Below, piece by piece: positions 33,146-42,446 of a stretch of 64,000 nucleotides of DNA (its first letter is position 1; every line of letters starts with the position of its first letter). The position numbers and the translations under genes are program-made. This stretch comes from Streptomyces sp. TSRI0107 (GTDB taxonomy: Bacteria > Actinomycetota > Actinomycetes > Streptomycetales > Streptomycetaceae), in the NCBI RefSeq assembly GCF_001905845.1, contig NZ_LIVZ01000007.1, positions 488,189 through 552,188 on the forward strand, written 5' to 3'. Below the pieces are notes generated by a model. The model was not told where the DNA came from, did no database searches, and saw only the letters and a program-made list of their open reading frames with translations.

Positions 33146-34525
33146 ATGAAGGACATCACTCACGCGTGGTCAGCGATCGGCGGAGACCCCGCACTGGTCG
33201 ACCGGGTGGCGGTGACGGCCCGGCGGGGCGCGCTGGAGGCGCGTCTGCCGGTCCTGGAGTCGGCGCGGGCCTGTGTGGCCGTGTGCGCGCTGGCCGCCGC
33301 GGAACTGGCGGCCCGGCGGTACGGGCTCGCGCGGGTGCCCCGGGTACGGGTGGACGACGGGGCGGTGGCCACCGCGTTCACCAGCGAGCGGCAGTTGCTG
33401 GTCGACGGGCGCGCGCCGGTCAACTTCGCCCCGCTCTCCCGGTTCTGGCGCACGGCCGACGGCTGGGTACGCACCCACGCCAACTACCCGCACCACCGGG
33501 AACGGCTGCTGTCCGCGCTGGGCGTCGGCGCGGACGGGGTGGCGGCCGCGCTGGCCACGCGGAGCGCCGCGGACGTCGAGGAGACCGTGTACGCGGCAGG
33601 CGGCCTCGCCGTCGCCGTACGGACCCCCGAGGAGTGGGCCGGGCATCCGCAGGCGGCGGCCGTGGCGCGGCGACCGCTGGTCGAGCGCGGACGCCTGGAC
33701 ACGGCTCCCGCGCGGGTGTTCGCCGCTCCGGCGGACACGGCGGATGCTCCCCTGCTGCCCGCCGCCGGGCTGCGCGTGCTGGATCTGTCCCGGGTCCTCG
33801 CCGGGCCCGTGGCCACCCGCACCCTCGCCCTGCTCGGCGCGGACGTGCTGCGCCTGGACCCGCCCGGCCTGCCCGAACTCCCCGACCAGCACGCCGACAC
33901 GGGCTTCGGCAAACGCTCGGCGACCCTCGGCCTCGCCGCCGACCGGCGCGTCTTCGAGGAACTGCTCGCGGCGGCGGACGTCGTCGTCACCGGCTACCGT
34001 CCGGGCGCGCTGGACCGGTTCGGGCTGTCCCCCGAGGCGCTCGTCGAGCGGCGTCCCGGGCTGGTGGTGGCCCAGGTGTCGGCGTGGGGGGCGTACGGGC
34101 CGTGGGGCGGGCGGCGCGGCTTCGACAGCCTGGTGCAGGCCGCCACCGGCATCGCCGTCGTCGAGGGCACGCCGGAACAGCCCGGCGCCCTGCCCGCGCA
34201 GGCCCTCGACCACGGCTCCGGCCATCTGCTCGCGGCGGCGGTGCTGCGGGCGCTGACGGAGCAGTCGTACGACGGCTGCGGGCGGTTCGTCCGGGTGGCG
34301 TTGGCGCGGACCGCGCGGTGGCTGACACAGGAGGTCACGGCCGGCGGCGACACGGACACGCGGGAACCGGGCTCCCACGACGACGCCGGCGCCTGGCTGG
34401 CCGAGCGGGACAGCCGGATCGGCCGCCTGCGGTACGCGCTGCCGCCGGTCGCCTTCGAGGGCGGCCCCGAGGACTGGGCCCGGCCGCCGGGGCCGCTGGG
34501 GGCGGACGCGGCGCGCTGGGCCTGA
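33146..34525 (+). CDS. CaiB/BaiF-family (class III) CoA-transferase
   Basis: A 459-residue protein. The ATG at 33146 opens MKDITHAWSAIGGDPALV. The CoA-transferase III core is in the second half: LRVLDLSRVLAGPVATRTLA, LGADVLRLD, FGKRSATLGLA, ADVVVTGYRPGALDRFGLSP and AWGAYGPWGGRRGFDSLVQA. The N-terminal ~190 residues also look like a degenerate half of the same fold. These enzymes move CoA between carboxylic acids, with the specific acids unknown here. It is a single gene closely behind the protease terminator. Confidence 0.88.
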   Translation: MKDITHAWSAIGGDPALVDRVAVTARRGALEARLPVLESARACVAVCALAAAELAARRYGLARVPRVRVDDGAVATAFTSERQLLVDGRAPVNFAPLSRFWRTADGWVRTHANYPHHRERLLSALGVGADGVAAALATRSAADVEETVYAAGGLAVAVRTPEEWAGHPQAAAVARRPLVERGRLDTAPARVFAAPADTADAPLLPAAGLRVLDLSRVLAGPVATRTLALLGADVLRLDPPGLPELPDQHADTGFGKRSATLGLAADRRVFEELLAAADVVVTGYRPGALDRFGLSPEALVERRPGLVVAQVSAWGAYGPWGGRRGFDSLVQAATGIAVVEGTPEQPGALPAQALDHGSGHLLAAAVLRALTEQSYDGCGRFVRVALARTARWLTQEVTAGGDTDTREPGSHDDAGAWLAERDSRIGRLRYALPPVAFEGGPEDWARPPGPLGADAARWA

Positions 34526-34633
34526 GCCGACGAGGGCGGCACCCGGCCGGATTCGCTCCCCGCGCGGAACGCCGGTCTGTCAGTTGTCCGCGGAGGCGTG
34601 CCCAGTTCTGTGGCGACTGGTGAGGATCGTGCG

Positions 34634-35818
34634 GTGACCTCCATACGACCGGCCGGCGAGGCCACCGGGAATCGCGGCACCGCGCGGCGGGCCGGTACCG
34701 GTGGGGCCGTCACCCTGCTGGTCCTGGTGACCCTGGGAGCGCTGATCCCGCTGCTCGGGCCGTCCGCCGCGCTGCACGGCACCGGCGAGTCCGCCGCGCC
34801 CGGCGTCGGCGGCATCGCCCTGCTGCGCGCGGTCCTCTTCGCGGCACTGTGCGTCCCGCTGGGCGAGCTGTTCGTACGGCGGCTGGCCCGCGCCGTGCCC
34901 GGCGCCCCGGCGGAGCTGCCGCGCAGCTGGGCGGTGTGGGCGGCCGGTGCCGGGTTCGCCGCCGCGCTGGGCCCTGTCGTCAGATTCCCGTCGTCCGCCC
35001 GGAGGGCGGGCCCGGTGGCGTCAGGTGCGTGCTCTCGGCGTGCCGGGCCCTGGGCCTCGTACTGGATGTACGTGGGCCAGGGCCCGGTGCGGCGAGAGTG
35101 CGTGCATGGCGTCGCCGGGCAGGCGGGAATCTGACGACAGGGCCCAGGGCTGGCCTCGGTGGTGGCCACCGGCAACCTGGTGCCGCACGGCCCCGGCCAG
35201 ATCGACGTCGGCGGCCTGTACGCCTCCCGGGACGGCAAGCTGGCCCTGCTGGAGGTCAACGCGTTCGCGGTGGCGGGGCTGTGCGCCCGGTCGGGCCGCC
35301 CGGGGACGCAGGTGTGGCCGCTGGCCGCGGTGGCCGTCGCGGAGGCGCTGCGCGCCCCTCCGGTGACCGAGCACGGCCCGCTGGCCGGCTCGGCCCTGAC
35401 GCTCGTTCACGTGCTGTGCGCGTCGCTGTGGACGGGCGGTCTGCTGTACGCGCTGCGCACGCTGCGCCGGTGGGGGGCGGACCGGGCGGGCGCCGCCCTG
35501 TTGGGGCTCTACGCGCGCGTGGCGGCGGTGCTGCTCGGCGCGCTCACCGCGACGGGCGTCTGGAGCACCCTGCGCCGGATGCCGCCGGAGACCGTGCCGG
35601 AGCAGCTGACGACGACGGCGTACGGGCGTGCCCTGCTCGCGAAGGTGCTGCTCGTGGCCGCCGTCGGCGCGCTGGCGCTGTGGGCGCGGATCCGGCTGTC
35701 CCGCGCGGCCGACCCGCTGGCCGCCTGCTCCCCCGCGCGGGCGGAGGTGGTGGTGCTGGCGGTGGTGGTCGCGGTGTCGGGGCTGCTGACGGCGCTGCCG
35801 GTGCCCATCCGGTGGTGA
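34634..35818 (+). pseudogene. CopD-family membrane protein interrupted by a MITE
   Basis: GTG 34634 starts an N-terminal part with three hydrophobic helices (VTLLVLVTLGALIPLLG, LLRAVLFAALCVPLGELF, SWAVWAAGAGFAAALG). After ~113 codons a 165-bp element enters; the same frame meets a TGA at 35132-35134 inside the element's right terminal repeat. The C-terminal part then resumes in the same frame (GLASVVATGNLVPHG to 35818) with the CopD domain: LVHVLCASLWTGGLLYALRT, TATGVWSTL and YGRALLAKVLLVA. The intact gene would encode about 335 residues of the copper-resistance D family. As read it gives a truncated protein, unless the stop is read through or the distal part restarts near 35159. Confidence 0.85.
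34975..35139. mobile_element. 165-bp palindromic MITE inside the copD-like gene
   Basis: The terminal inverted repeats are TGTCGTCAGATTCCCG (34975-34990) and its exact complement (35124-35139). They are flanked on both sides by GGGCCC (34969-34974 and 35140-35145), which could be a 6-bp target duplication (GGGCCC is itself a palindrome). The inside folds into one long imperfect hairpin, with a central stem CCGGGCCCTGG (35043-35053) / CCAGGGCCCGG (35077-35087) and CGTAC/GTACG at the tip. There is no transposase. Removing the element plus one GGGCCC (171 bp) restores an intact reading frame. Confidence 0.85.
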
Positions 35819-35821
35819 CCG

Positions 35822-36471
35822 TCAGACGGTCGCCCTCGCCGTGTCCCCGCCCGGTACCCGGTCGCGCAGTGTGCCTCTGGCGAGCAGGAACTGCGCGGCG
35901 ATGTACGTGAGCATGATCCACAGGTCGGGGCGCGGCGCCTGCGGCCATTCGGCGACGCCGGTCGCGATGAGGGTGTCGGAGAGCACGAAGAGCGCGCCGC
36001 CGATCCCCGCGAGGCGTCCGAACCGGCTCGCCGCCGCGTACGCCATGGCCGTGAGCAGCAGGCTGTAGCCGGCCACGGGGACGCGCAGGTCGGCCGGCAG
36101 GTCGGGCCAGAGCGCGGCGACGGTGGCGGCGAGGACGACGCCGTAGGCCGCGAGCAGCGGGCCGGGACGGGTGCCCGCACGGCCGTACGCCTTGAACAGC
36201 GTCAGGTAGCAGACGTGTCCGGCGGCGAACGAGGCCATCCCGGCGAGGAAGGCGGGCTCCGCGTCGGAGAGCAGCAGTACGTCGCCGCCCCAGCCGCACA
36301 GCAGGGCCGCGATCAGCAGCCGGGGTGCGCCGGAGAGCGCGGCGTGGGCGGCCAGCAGGGGCATCAGGAGGGGCTTGGCGACCATGTGCCCGGGCTCGAA
36401 CCCGGCCGCGAGGGAGGCGAGGTCGGCGACGGCGGCGAGGCCGAAGGCCCACAGGAGGGCGCGGCGCGGCG

Positions 36472-36475
<4 letters not shown>
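35822..36475 (-). CDS. YhhN-family (TMEM86 / lysoplasmalogenase-like) membrane protein
   Basis: A 217-residue protein with about seven to eight membrane helices. YhhN hallmarks are KPLLMPLLAA, CGWGGDVLLL (G-D of the active-site region), FAAGHVCYLTLF, and the C-terminal GALFVLSDTLIA (S-D pair). TMEM86B, the animal homologue, hydrolyses the vinyl-ether bond of lysoplasmalogens; bacterial YhhN members are thought to share this. It overlaps the upstream alkylglycerol-monooxygenase-like gene by 4 bp, so the two work together. It is convergent with the interrupted copD-like gene, with a 3-bp gap. Confidence 0.88.
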
Positions 36476-37341
<866 letters not shown>

Positions 37342-37383
37342 TACTGCACCGTAGGACCGTCGTCGGGCCGGGGCTAGACGTTG

Positions 37384-37409
37384 TTACCGATAAGTATTAC
37401 CAGCGGTAA
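37384..37409 (-). promoter_or_regulatory. TetR-like operator upstream of the AGMO-like operon
   Basis: A perfect 13-bp palindrome TTACC-AGC-GGTAA lies at 37397-37409, preceded by a second half TTACCG (37384-37389). It is in an unusually A/T-rich stretch 43-68 bp before the AGMO-like start codon. The pattern resembles TetR-family operators. No regulator gene is adjacent. Confidence 0.6.
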
Positions 37410-37459
37410 GCGCTTGTTTGTTGGCGATCTCCGCCAATGGCGATCTTCACCGGCGACGC

Positions 37460-38179
37460 TCACACCCCCGCCGCCCCCAGCAGCGACCCGACCGCGTAAG
37501 TGACCCCCATCGCCAACGCCCCGCCCCCCACGTTCCGCACCACGGCCCGGCGTGGCGCCGCCTCCCCCAGCCGGGCGCTGCTCCAGCCGGTGCAGACCAG
37601 CGCGAGCAGGACGGACCCCACGGTCACCGGCACGCGCCAGTCCACCGGCGGCAGCACGATGGCCAGCAGCGGGAGCAGGGCGCCCGCCGTGAACGCCAGG
37701 AAGCTCGCCCAGGCGGCGTGCCACGGGTTGGTCAGCACGTCGGGGTCGATGCCGAGCTCCACGCGCGCGTGGGCGCGCAGCGCGTCACGCTCCGTCAGCT
37801 GGACGGCCGCCTCGCGGGCGACGTCCCGGGACAGGCCCCGCTCCTCGAGCAGGCCCGTCAGCTCCGCCAGCTCGGCTTCCGGCTGCTCCCGCAGCTCCCG
37901 CTTCTCCACGGCCAACGCGGCCTTCTCGGAGTCCCGTTGGGTGGAGACCGAGACATACTCCCCGGCGGCCATCGACAGGGAGCCGGCGAGCAGGCCGGCG
38001 AGGCCCGCCGTGAGGAGCGAGGAGCGGTCGCCGGTCGCACCGGCGACGCCGACGACGAGACCGGCGGTGGACACGATGCCGTCGTTGGCGCCCAGTACGG
38101 CCGCGCGCAGCCAGTTCAGCCGCTCGGCCAGCGCGCCCCCGCGGGCACCGGCGGGCGGCGGTCCGGTCGGTTCGGTCAC
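37460..38179 (-). CDS. VIT1/CCC1-family iron/manganese transporter
   Basis: A 239-residue protein. The VIT1 signature is WLRAAVLGANDGIVSTAGLVVGVAGA (helix 1) and SLSMAAGEYVSVSTQRDSEKAAL (helix 2), followed by a cytosolic metal-binding region rich in Glu (EKRELREQPEAELAELTGLLEE) and three C-terminal helices. VIT1/CCC1 proteins move Fe2+ or Mn2+ across membranes. The start is GTG 38179; upstream codons lack conservation. It is divergent from an exonuclease gene with an 11-bp iteron array between them. Confidence 0.93.
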   Translation of the reverse strand: MTEPTGPPPAGARGGALAERLNWLRAAVLGANDGIVSTAGLVVGVAGATGDRSSLLTAGLAGLLAGSLSMAAGEYVSVSTQRDSEKAALAVEKRELREQPEAELAELTGLLEERGLSRDVAREAAVQLTERDALRAHARVELGIDPDVLTNPWHAAWASFLAFTAGALLPLLAIVLPPVDWRVPVTVGSVLLALVCTGWSSARLGEAAPRRAVVRNVGGGALAMGVTYAVGSLLGAAGV

Positions 38180-38213
38180 CCCCGGAGGATGACATTCCGG
38201 ACATCGCCCGACC

Positions 38214-38246
38214 GGTACCGACTCGGTACCGACTCGGTACCGACTC
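38214..38246. repeat. Three 11-bp tandem repeats (GGTACCGACTC)
   Basis: GGTACCGACTC occurs three times without interruption at 38214-38224, 38225-38235 and 38236-38246. Each carries a CGGTACCG palindrome, so sites repeat once per helical turn. The array lies 35 bp before the VIT1-type start and 92 bp before the exonuclease start. Confidence 0.85.
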
Positions 38247-38337
38247 ACGCGCACGCACATCGGACCCTCGAACACACGGCCGTACTCGGCCACCTGAGGG
38301 ACAGCAGTGTCAGTCCCGGCCCGTATCCTCAGGGACC

Positions 38338-39339
38338 ATGCTCGAAGACCGCACGACCGCAGCGTCCTCCGCCACGAAGTGGCCGGCCGCGTATCCGCAC
38401 GGATACGCGGTCGTTGACGTGGAGACCACCGGACTGGCCCGCGACGACCGGATAATCTCCGCGGCCGTCTACCGGCTGGACGCGCGAGGCGAGGTCCAGG
38501 ACCACTGGTACACGCTGGTCAACCCCGAGCGCGATCCCGGCCCGGTGTGGATCCACGGACTCACCAGCGAGGCGCTGGAGGGCGCGCCGCTCTTCGCGGA
38601 CATCGCCGACGAGTTCGCGACCCGGCTGGAGGGCCGGGTGCTCGTCGCGCACAACGCCGTCTTCGACTGGCAGATGATCGCCCGGGAGTACGCGCGCGCC
38701 CGGCGCGAGGCGCCGGTGCGGCAGCGGCTGTGCACCATCGCCCTGTCCAAGGCGCTGGAGCTGCCGCTGCCCAACCACAAGCTGGAGTCGCTGGCCGCCC
38801 ACTTCGGCGTCGTCCAGCGGCGCGCGCACCACGCGCTGGACGACGCGCGCGTACTGGCAGAGGCCTTCCGGCCGAGCCTGCACGCCGCCGCCTCGGGGCA
38901 CGTACGGCTGCCGCTGCACGAGTGCCGGCCGCTGACCGAGTGGGCCGACCGGCCCGCACCCCGCATCGGACAGCAGGCGGGCGGCCCGGGCGGCTACGGC
39001 GGCTACCGGCCGACCAGTTGGCGCCCCTCCCGGAAACGGCCCGCATGCCCCTATCCCAACCCAGGGCGGTACGAAGAGGGCAAAAGACTCAAGCAGGGCA
39101 TGCGAGTGGCGTTCTCCGGCGACACGTCCGTGGAGCGGGAGCTGCTGGAGGACCGGGCGACCGAGGCCGGGCTGCACGTCGCGACCAGCCTGTCCCGGCT
39201 GACCAGCCTGCTCGTCACCAACGACCCGGACTCGGGCACCTCCAAGGTGCTCAAGGCCCGGCAGTACGGCACACCGGTGGTCGACGAGGCCGCGTTCGGA
39301 CAGCTGCTGCGGGATGTGGAACCGGCGTCGGAGCAGTGA
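38338..39339 (+). CDS. DnaQ-like 3'-5' exonuclease with C-terminal BRCT domain
   Basis: A 333-residue protein. The DEDDh exonuclease (about 20-185) shows AVVDVETTGL (D27, E29), VLVAHNAVFDWQMI, and the HHALDDA motif with the catalytic His. A Gly/Pro/Arg-rich linker (about 205-245) follows, then a BRCT domain (about 250-325: GMRVAFSGDTSVERELLEDR, SLLVTNDPDSGTSKVLKAR, GTPVVDEAAFGQLL). It likely removes nucleotides from DNA ends during repair or proofreading. BRCT domains bind DNA ends or phosphoproteins. Confidence 0.93.
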   Translation: MLEDRTTAASSATKWPAAYPHGYAVVDVETTGLARDDRIISAAVYRLDARGEVQDHWYTLVNPERDPGPVWIHGLTSEALEGAPLFADIADEFATRLEGRVLVAHNAVFDWQMIAREYARARREAPVRQRLCTIALSKALELPLPNHKLESLAAHFGVVQRRAHHALDDARVLAEAFRPSLHAAASGHVRLPLHECRPLTEWADRPAPRIGQQAGGPGGYGGYRPTSWRPSRKRPACPYPNPGRYEEGKRLKQGMRVAFSGDTSVERELLEDRATEAGLHVATSLSRLTSLLVTNDPDSGTSKVLKARQYGTPVVDEAAFGQLLRDVEPASEQ

Positions 39340-39418
39340 CCGTACGGACGGGTGATTGCCGCGCGACTCGCCCGCCGCCCGCTCGCCCGCGCGGCGGCGA
39401 CGGCTCACCCTGTGGCGC

Positions 39419-39652
39419 ATGGCGACTTGCGAAGTTTGCGGCAACAACTACGGAATGACCTTCGAGGTGCACGCGCAGGGCGCGGTGCACGTCTTCGACT
39501 GCTTCTCCTGCGCGATCCACCGCATGGCTCCCATCTGCGAGCACTGCCGGGTGCAGATCATCGGCCAGGGCGTCGAGGTCGAGGGCCACTGGTACTGCGG
39601 CGCCCACTGCGCCCGCTCGGAGGGGAAGGTGGGCATCGTCGACCGCGTCTGA
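39419..39652 (+). CDS. Small four-CxxC zinc-ribbon-like protein
   Basis: A 77-residue protein from ATG 39419 (MATCEVCGNNYGMTF). Cys/His pairs are at CEVC, CFSCAIH, CEHC and YCGAHC, enough for two zinc sites. No named family is recognised with confidence. It lies between the exonuclease and SURF1 genes on the same strand. The longer reading from 39356 is Arg/Pro-rich and looks non-coding. Confidence 0.8.
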   Translation: MATCEVCGNNYGMTFEVHAQGAVHVFDCFSCAIHRMAPICEHCRVQIIGQGVEVEGHWYCGAHCARSEGKVGIVDRV

Positions 39653-39712
39653 GCCCCCGGTCCCGGCACCCCTGCCGACGGCACCCCACGGCCTGCGAGG
39701 TACGGTCGTGGG

Positions 39713-40561
39713 GTGTACCGCTTCCTGTTGTCCCGGCAGTGGGTGATCCTCACCCTCGTCGTCCTCGCGCTCATCCCGACGATGATCGAGCTGGGCTTCT
39801 GGCAGCTGCACCGGCATGAGCACCGGGTCGCGTTGAACAAGGTGATCGCCGACTCGCTGGCCGCGAAGCCGGTGCCCGCCGAGTCGCTGACCTCGCCCGG
39901 AGCCGTGATCGAGGACGCGGACCTGTACCGCCGGGTGTCGGCCACGGGCCGGTTCGACACCGCCCACGAGGTCGTCGTACGGCGTCGGACGAACGCCAAC
40001 GACGAGATCGGCTACCACGTGCTGACCCCCTTCGTCCTCACCGACGGCAAGGTCCTGCTGGTCAACCGGGGCTGGGTGCCCGCGGGCGCGACCCAGCGCA
40101 CGTTCCCGGAGGTCCCGGCGCCGCCGCGCGGCGAGGTGACCGTCACCGGGCGGCTGATGGCCGACCAGACGACCGCCGAGAGCGGCATCAAGGACCTCGA
40201 GGGGCTGCCCGACCGCCAGATCATGCTGATCAACAGCGCGCAGGAGGCGAAGCGGCTGGGCAAGCAGGTCCTCGGCGGATACGTCGAACTGACCGATCCG
40301 CGGCCCGAGGGCGACACCCCGCAGCTGATCCCGGCCCCCGACCACGACGACATCGGCCCCCACATGGCGTACGCCGTGCAGTGGTGGCTGTTCTCCGGGG
40401 CCGTCCCGCTCGGCTGGGTGATCCTGGCCCGCCGGGAGGCCCGCGACCGCGCGCAGGCACGGGAGCAGGAGAACGAGAAGGAGAACGGGAAGGAGAACGG
40501 GAAGGAGAACGGGAAGGAGAACGACGGCGAGACGCCGGAGACCCAACCGGCCACGGTGTAG
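39713..40561 (+). CDS. SURF1-family protein (cytochrome oxidase assembly)
   Basis: A 282-residue protein. GTG start, then helix 1 (WVILTLVVLALIPTMIELGFWQ, residues 10-31). The periplasmic-type domain carries SURF1 motifs GYHVLTPFVL, VLLVNRGWVPAG and the second helix region MAYAVQWWLFSGAVPLGWVILA. SURF1 proteins help haem a insertion into cytochrome aa3 oxidase. The C-terminal tail is an ENGK repeat made of 12-bp units. Confidence 0.92.
   Translation: MYRFLLSRQWVILTLVVLALIPTMIELGFWQLHRHEHRVALNKVIADSLAAKPVPAESLTSPGAVIEDADLYRRVSATGRFDTAHEVVVRRRTNANDEIGYHVLTPFVLTDGKVLLVNRGWVPAGATQRTFPEVPAPPRGEVTVTGRLMADQTTAESGIKDLEGLPDRQIMLINSAQEAKRLGKQVLGGYVELTDPRPEGDTPQLIPAPDHDDIGPHMAYAVQWWLFSGAVPLGWVILARREARDRAQAREQENEKENGKENGKENGKENDGETPETQPATV
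40469..40522 (+). repeat. 12-bp coding repeat in the SURF1 tail
   Basis: GAGAACGGGAAG occurs three times perfectly (40481-40492, 40493-40504, 40505-40516), with degenerate copies on both sides. It encodes ENGK repeats and is likely prone to copy-number change by slippage. Confidence 0.85.
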
Positions 40562-40653
40562 CGCCCTCGCGCACCTTCACCCGCCCGGCCGCGGCCTCAC
40601 CCGCCCGGCCGTAGCCCCGATTGGCCCCCAGGCCCGCCGGGAACCCGCACCCC

Positions 40654-42441
40654 GTGCATCCCCGTATCGAGGACTACGCGCTCATCGGCGACGCTCAGAC
40701 CGCCGCCCTCGTCGGCAAGGACGGTTCGGTCGACTGGCTGTGCCTGCCCCGCTTCGACTCGGCCGCGTGCTTCGCGAAGCTGCTCGGCGACGAGGAGAAC
40801 GGCCACTGGCGTCTCGCCCCCAAGGACGCCGAAGGCCCCTGCACCCGGCGCGCCTACCGTCCCGGCACGCTGGTGCTGGACACCGAGTGGGAGACCCCGC
40901 AGGGGGCGGTCCGGGTCACCGACCTGATGCCGCAGCGCGACCGCGCCCCCGATCTGGTCCGCGTGGTGGAGGGCCTGAGCGGCAGCGTCACCATGCACGG
41001 CACGCTGCGGCTGCGCTTCGACTACGGCTCGATCGTGCCGTGGGTGCGCCGCTCCGACGGCCATCGCGTGGCCGTCGCGGGCCCGGACTCGGTGTGGCTG
41101 CGCAGCGAGCCCCCGGTGCACACCTGGGGCCAGGACTTCTGCACTCACTCGGAGTTCACGGTGCGGGCGGGCGAGCGGGTGGCGTTCGTGCTCACCTGGC
41201 ATCCCTCGCACGAGCCGCGCCCGCCGCTGGTCCACCCGTTCACCGCGCTGGAGTCGAGCGTCGCGGACTGGCAGGCGTGGGCGGCCCGCTGCCGCTACCA
41301 GGGCCCCTACCGGGACGAGGTGATCCGCTCCCTGATCACCCTCAAGGCGCTCACCTACGCGCCGACCGGCGGCATCGTCGCCGCCCCCACCACGTCCCTG
41401 CCCGAGGAGATCGGCGGGGTCCGCAACTGGGACTACCGCTACTGCTGGCTGCGCGACTCCACGCTGACCCTCGGCGCGCTGCTCGCGGGCGGCTACGCGG
41501 AGGAGGCGGCGGCCTGGCGGGACTGGCTGCTGCGCGCGGTCGCGGGTGACCCGGCGGACCTGCAGATCATGTACGGCGTGGCGGGCGAGCGGCGGCTGCC
41601 GGAGGCGGAACTGCCGTGGCTGCCGGGGTTCGAGCAGTCCCAGCCGGTGCGGATCGGGAACGCCGCCGTCAAGCAGGTGCAGCTGGACGTGTACGGCGAG
41701 GTCATGGACTCGCTGTCGCTGGCCCGCACGGCGGGCATGCCGATCGTGCCGCAGGGGTGGGAGATCCAGCGGGCGATGGTGGACTTCCTGAGCCGGGCCT
41801 GGCGGCAGCCGGACGAGGGGCTGTGGGAGGTGCGCGGCGGGCGCCGGCACTTCGTGCACTCGAAGGTGATGGTGTGGGTGGCGTTCGACCGCGCGGTGCG
41901 GGCCCTGGAGCGCTATCCGCAGCTGGACGGCGACCGGGAGACCTGGCGGGCGATGCGCGAGGAGGTGCACCAGGAGGTGTGCGAGCGCGGCTACGACCCC
42001 GCGCGGAACACCTTCACCCAGTACTACGGCTCCAAGGAGCTGGACGCCGCCCTGCTGCTGATCCCGCGCGTCGGCTTCCTGCCGCCGGACGATCCCCGGG
42101 TGCTCGGCACCATCGAGGCGGTCCGCGAGGAACTGGAGCACGACGGTCTGCTGCGCCGCTACAGCGCCCGGCGGACGACCGTCGACGGGCTGCCCGGGGA
42201 GGAGGGCACCTTCCTGGTGTGCTCGTTCTGGCTGGCCGACGCCCTGCACATGGCGGGCCGTACGGACGAGGCCCGCCGGCTGTTCGAGCGGCTGGTGGGG
42301 CTGGTCAACGACGTGGGGCTGCTGGGCGAGGAGTACGACCCGGCGACCGGCCGCCAGCTCGGGAACTACCCGCAGGCGTTCAGCCATATCGGGCTGGTGA
42401 ACACCGCTCTCGCCCTGTTCGGGGACGAGCGGGCAGGATAG
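40654..42441 (+). CDS. Glycoside hydrolase family 15 (glucoamylase/trehalase type)
   Basis: A 595-residue protein. I prefer GTG 40654 (MHPRIEDYALIGDAQTAALV), the usual start of this group; TTG 40621 would add 11 unconserved residues. The N-terminal beta domain (about 1-215) is followed by an (alpha/alpha)6 barrel (about 225-590) with EIGGVRNWDYRYCWLRDSTL and GWEIQRAMVDFLSRAW. Actinobacterial members of this type have been shown to be trehalases, so trehalose or maltooligosaccharide cleavage is likely. No signal peptide is seen. Confidence 0.9.
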   Translation: MHPRIEDYALIGDAQTAALVGKDGSVDWLCLPRFDSAACFAKLLGDEENGHWRLAPKDAEGPCTRRAYRPGTLVLDTEWETPQGAVRVTDLMPQRDRAPDLVRVVEGLSGSVTMHGTLRLRFDYGSIVPWVRRSDGHRVAVAGPDSVWLRSEPPVHTWGQDFCTHSEFTVRAGERVAFVLTWHPSHEPRPPLVHPFTALESSVADWQAWAARCRYQGPYRDEVIRSLITLKALTYAPTGGIVAAPTTSLPEEIGGVRNWDYRYCWLRDSTLTLGALLAGGYAEEAAAWRDWLLRAVAGDPADLQIMYGVAGERRLPEAELPWLPGFEQSQPVRIGNAAVKQVQLDVYGEVMDSLSLARTAGMPIVPQGWEIQRAMVDFLSRAWRQPDEGLWEVRGGRRHFVHSKVMVWVAFDRAVRALERYPQLDGDRETWRAMREEVHQEVCERGYDPARNTFTQYYGSKELDAALLLIPRVGFLPPDDPRVLGTIEAVREELEHDGLLRRYSARRTTVDGLPGEEGTFLVCSFWLADALHMAGRTDEARRLFERLVGLVNDVGLLGEEYDPATGRQLGNYPQAFSHIGLVNTALALFGDERAG

Positions 42442-42446
42442 GGGTC

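Noticed and set aside
34975..35139. Intrinsic terminator or riboswitch inside copD
   Set aside because: The exact terminal repeats, GGGCCC flanks and frame-restoring length fit a mobile element better than a regulatory RNA.
35159..35818. Independent small CopD gene starting at 35159
   Set aside because: It is in the same frame as the upstream part and continues its sequence directly after the MITE, so it is the distal part of one interrupted gene, though it might be translated by restart.
40469..40522. CRISPR-like repeat array
   Set aside because: The repeats are 12 bp, contiguous, without spacers, and coding in frame with SURF1.
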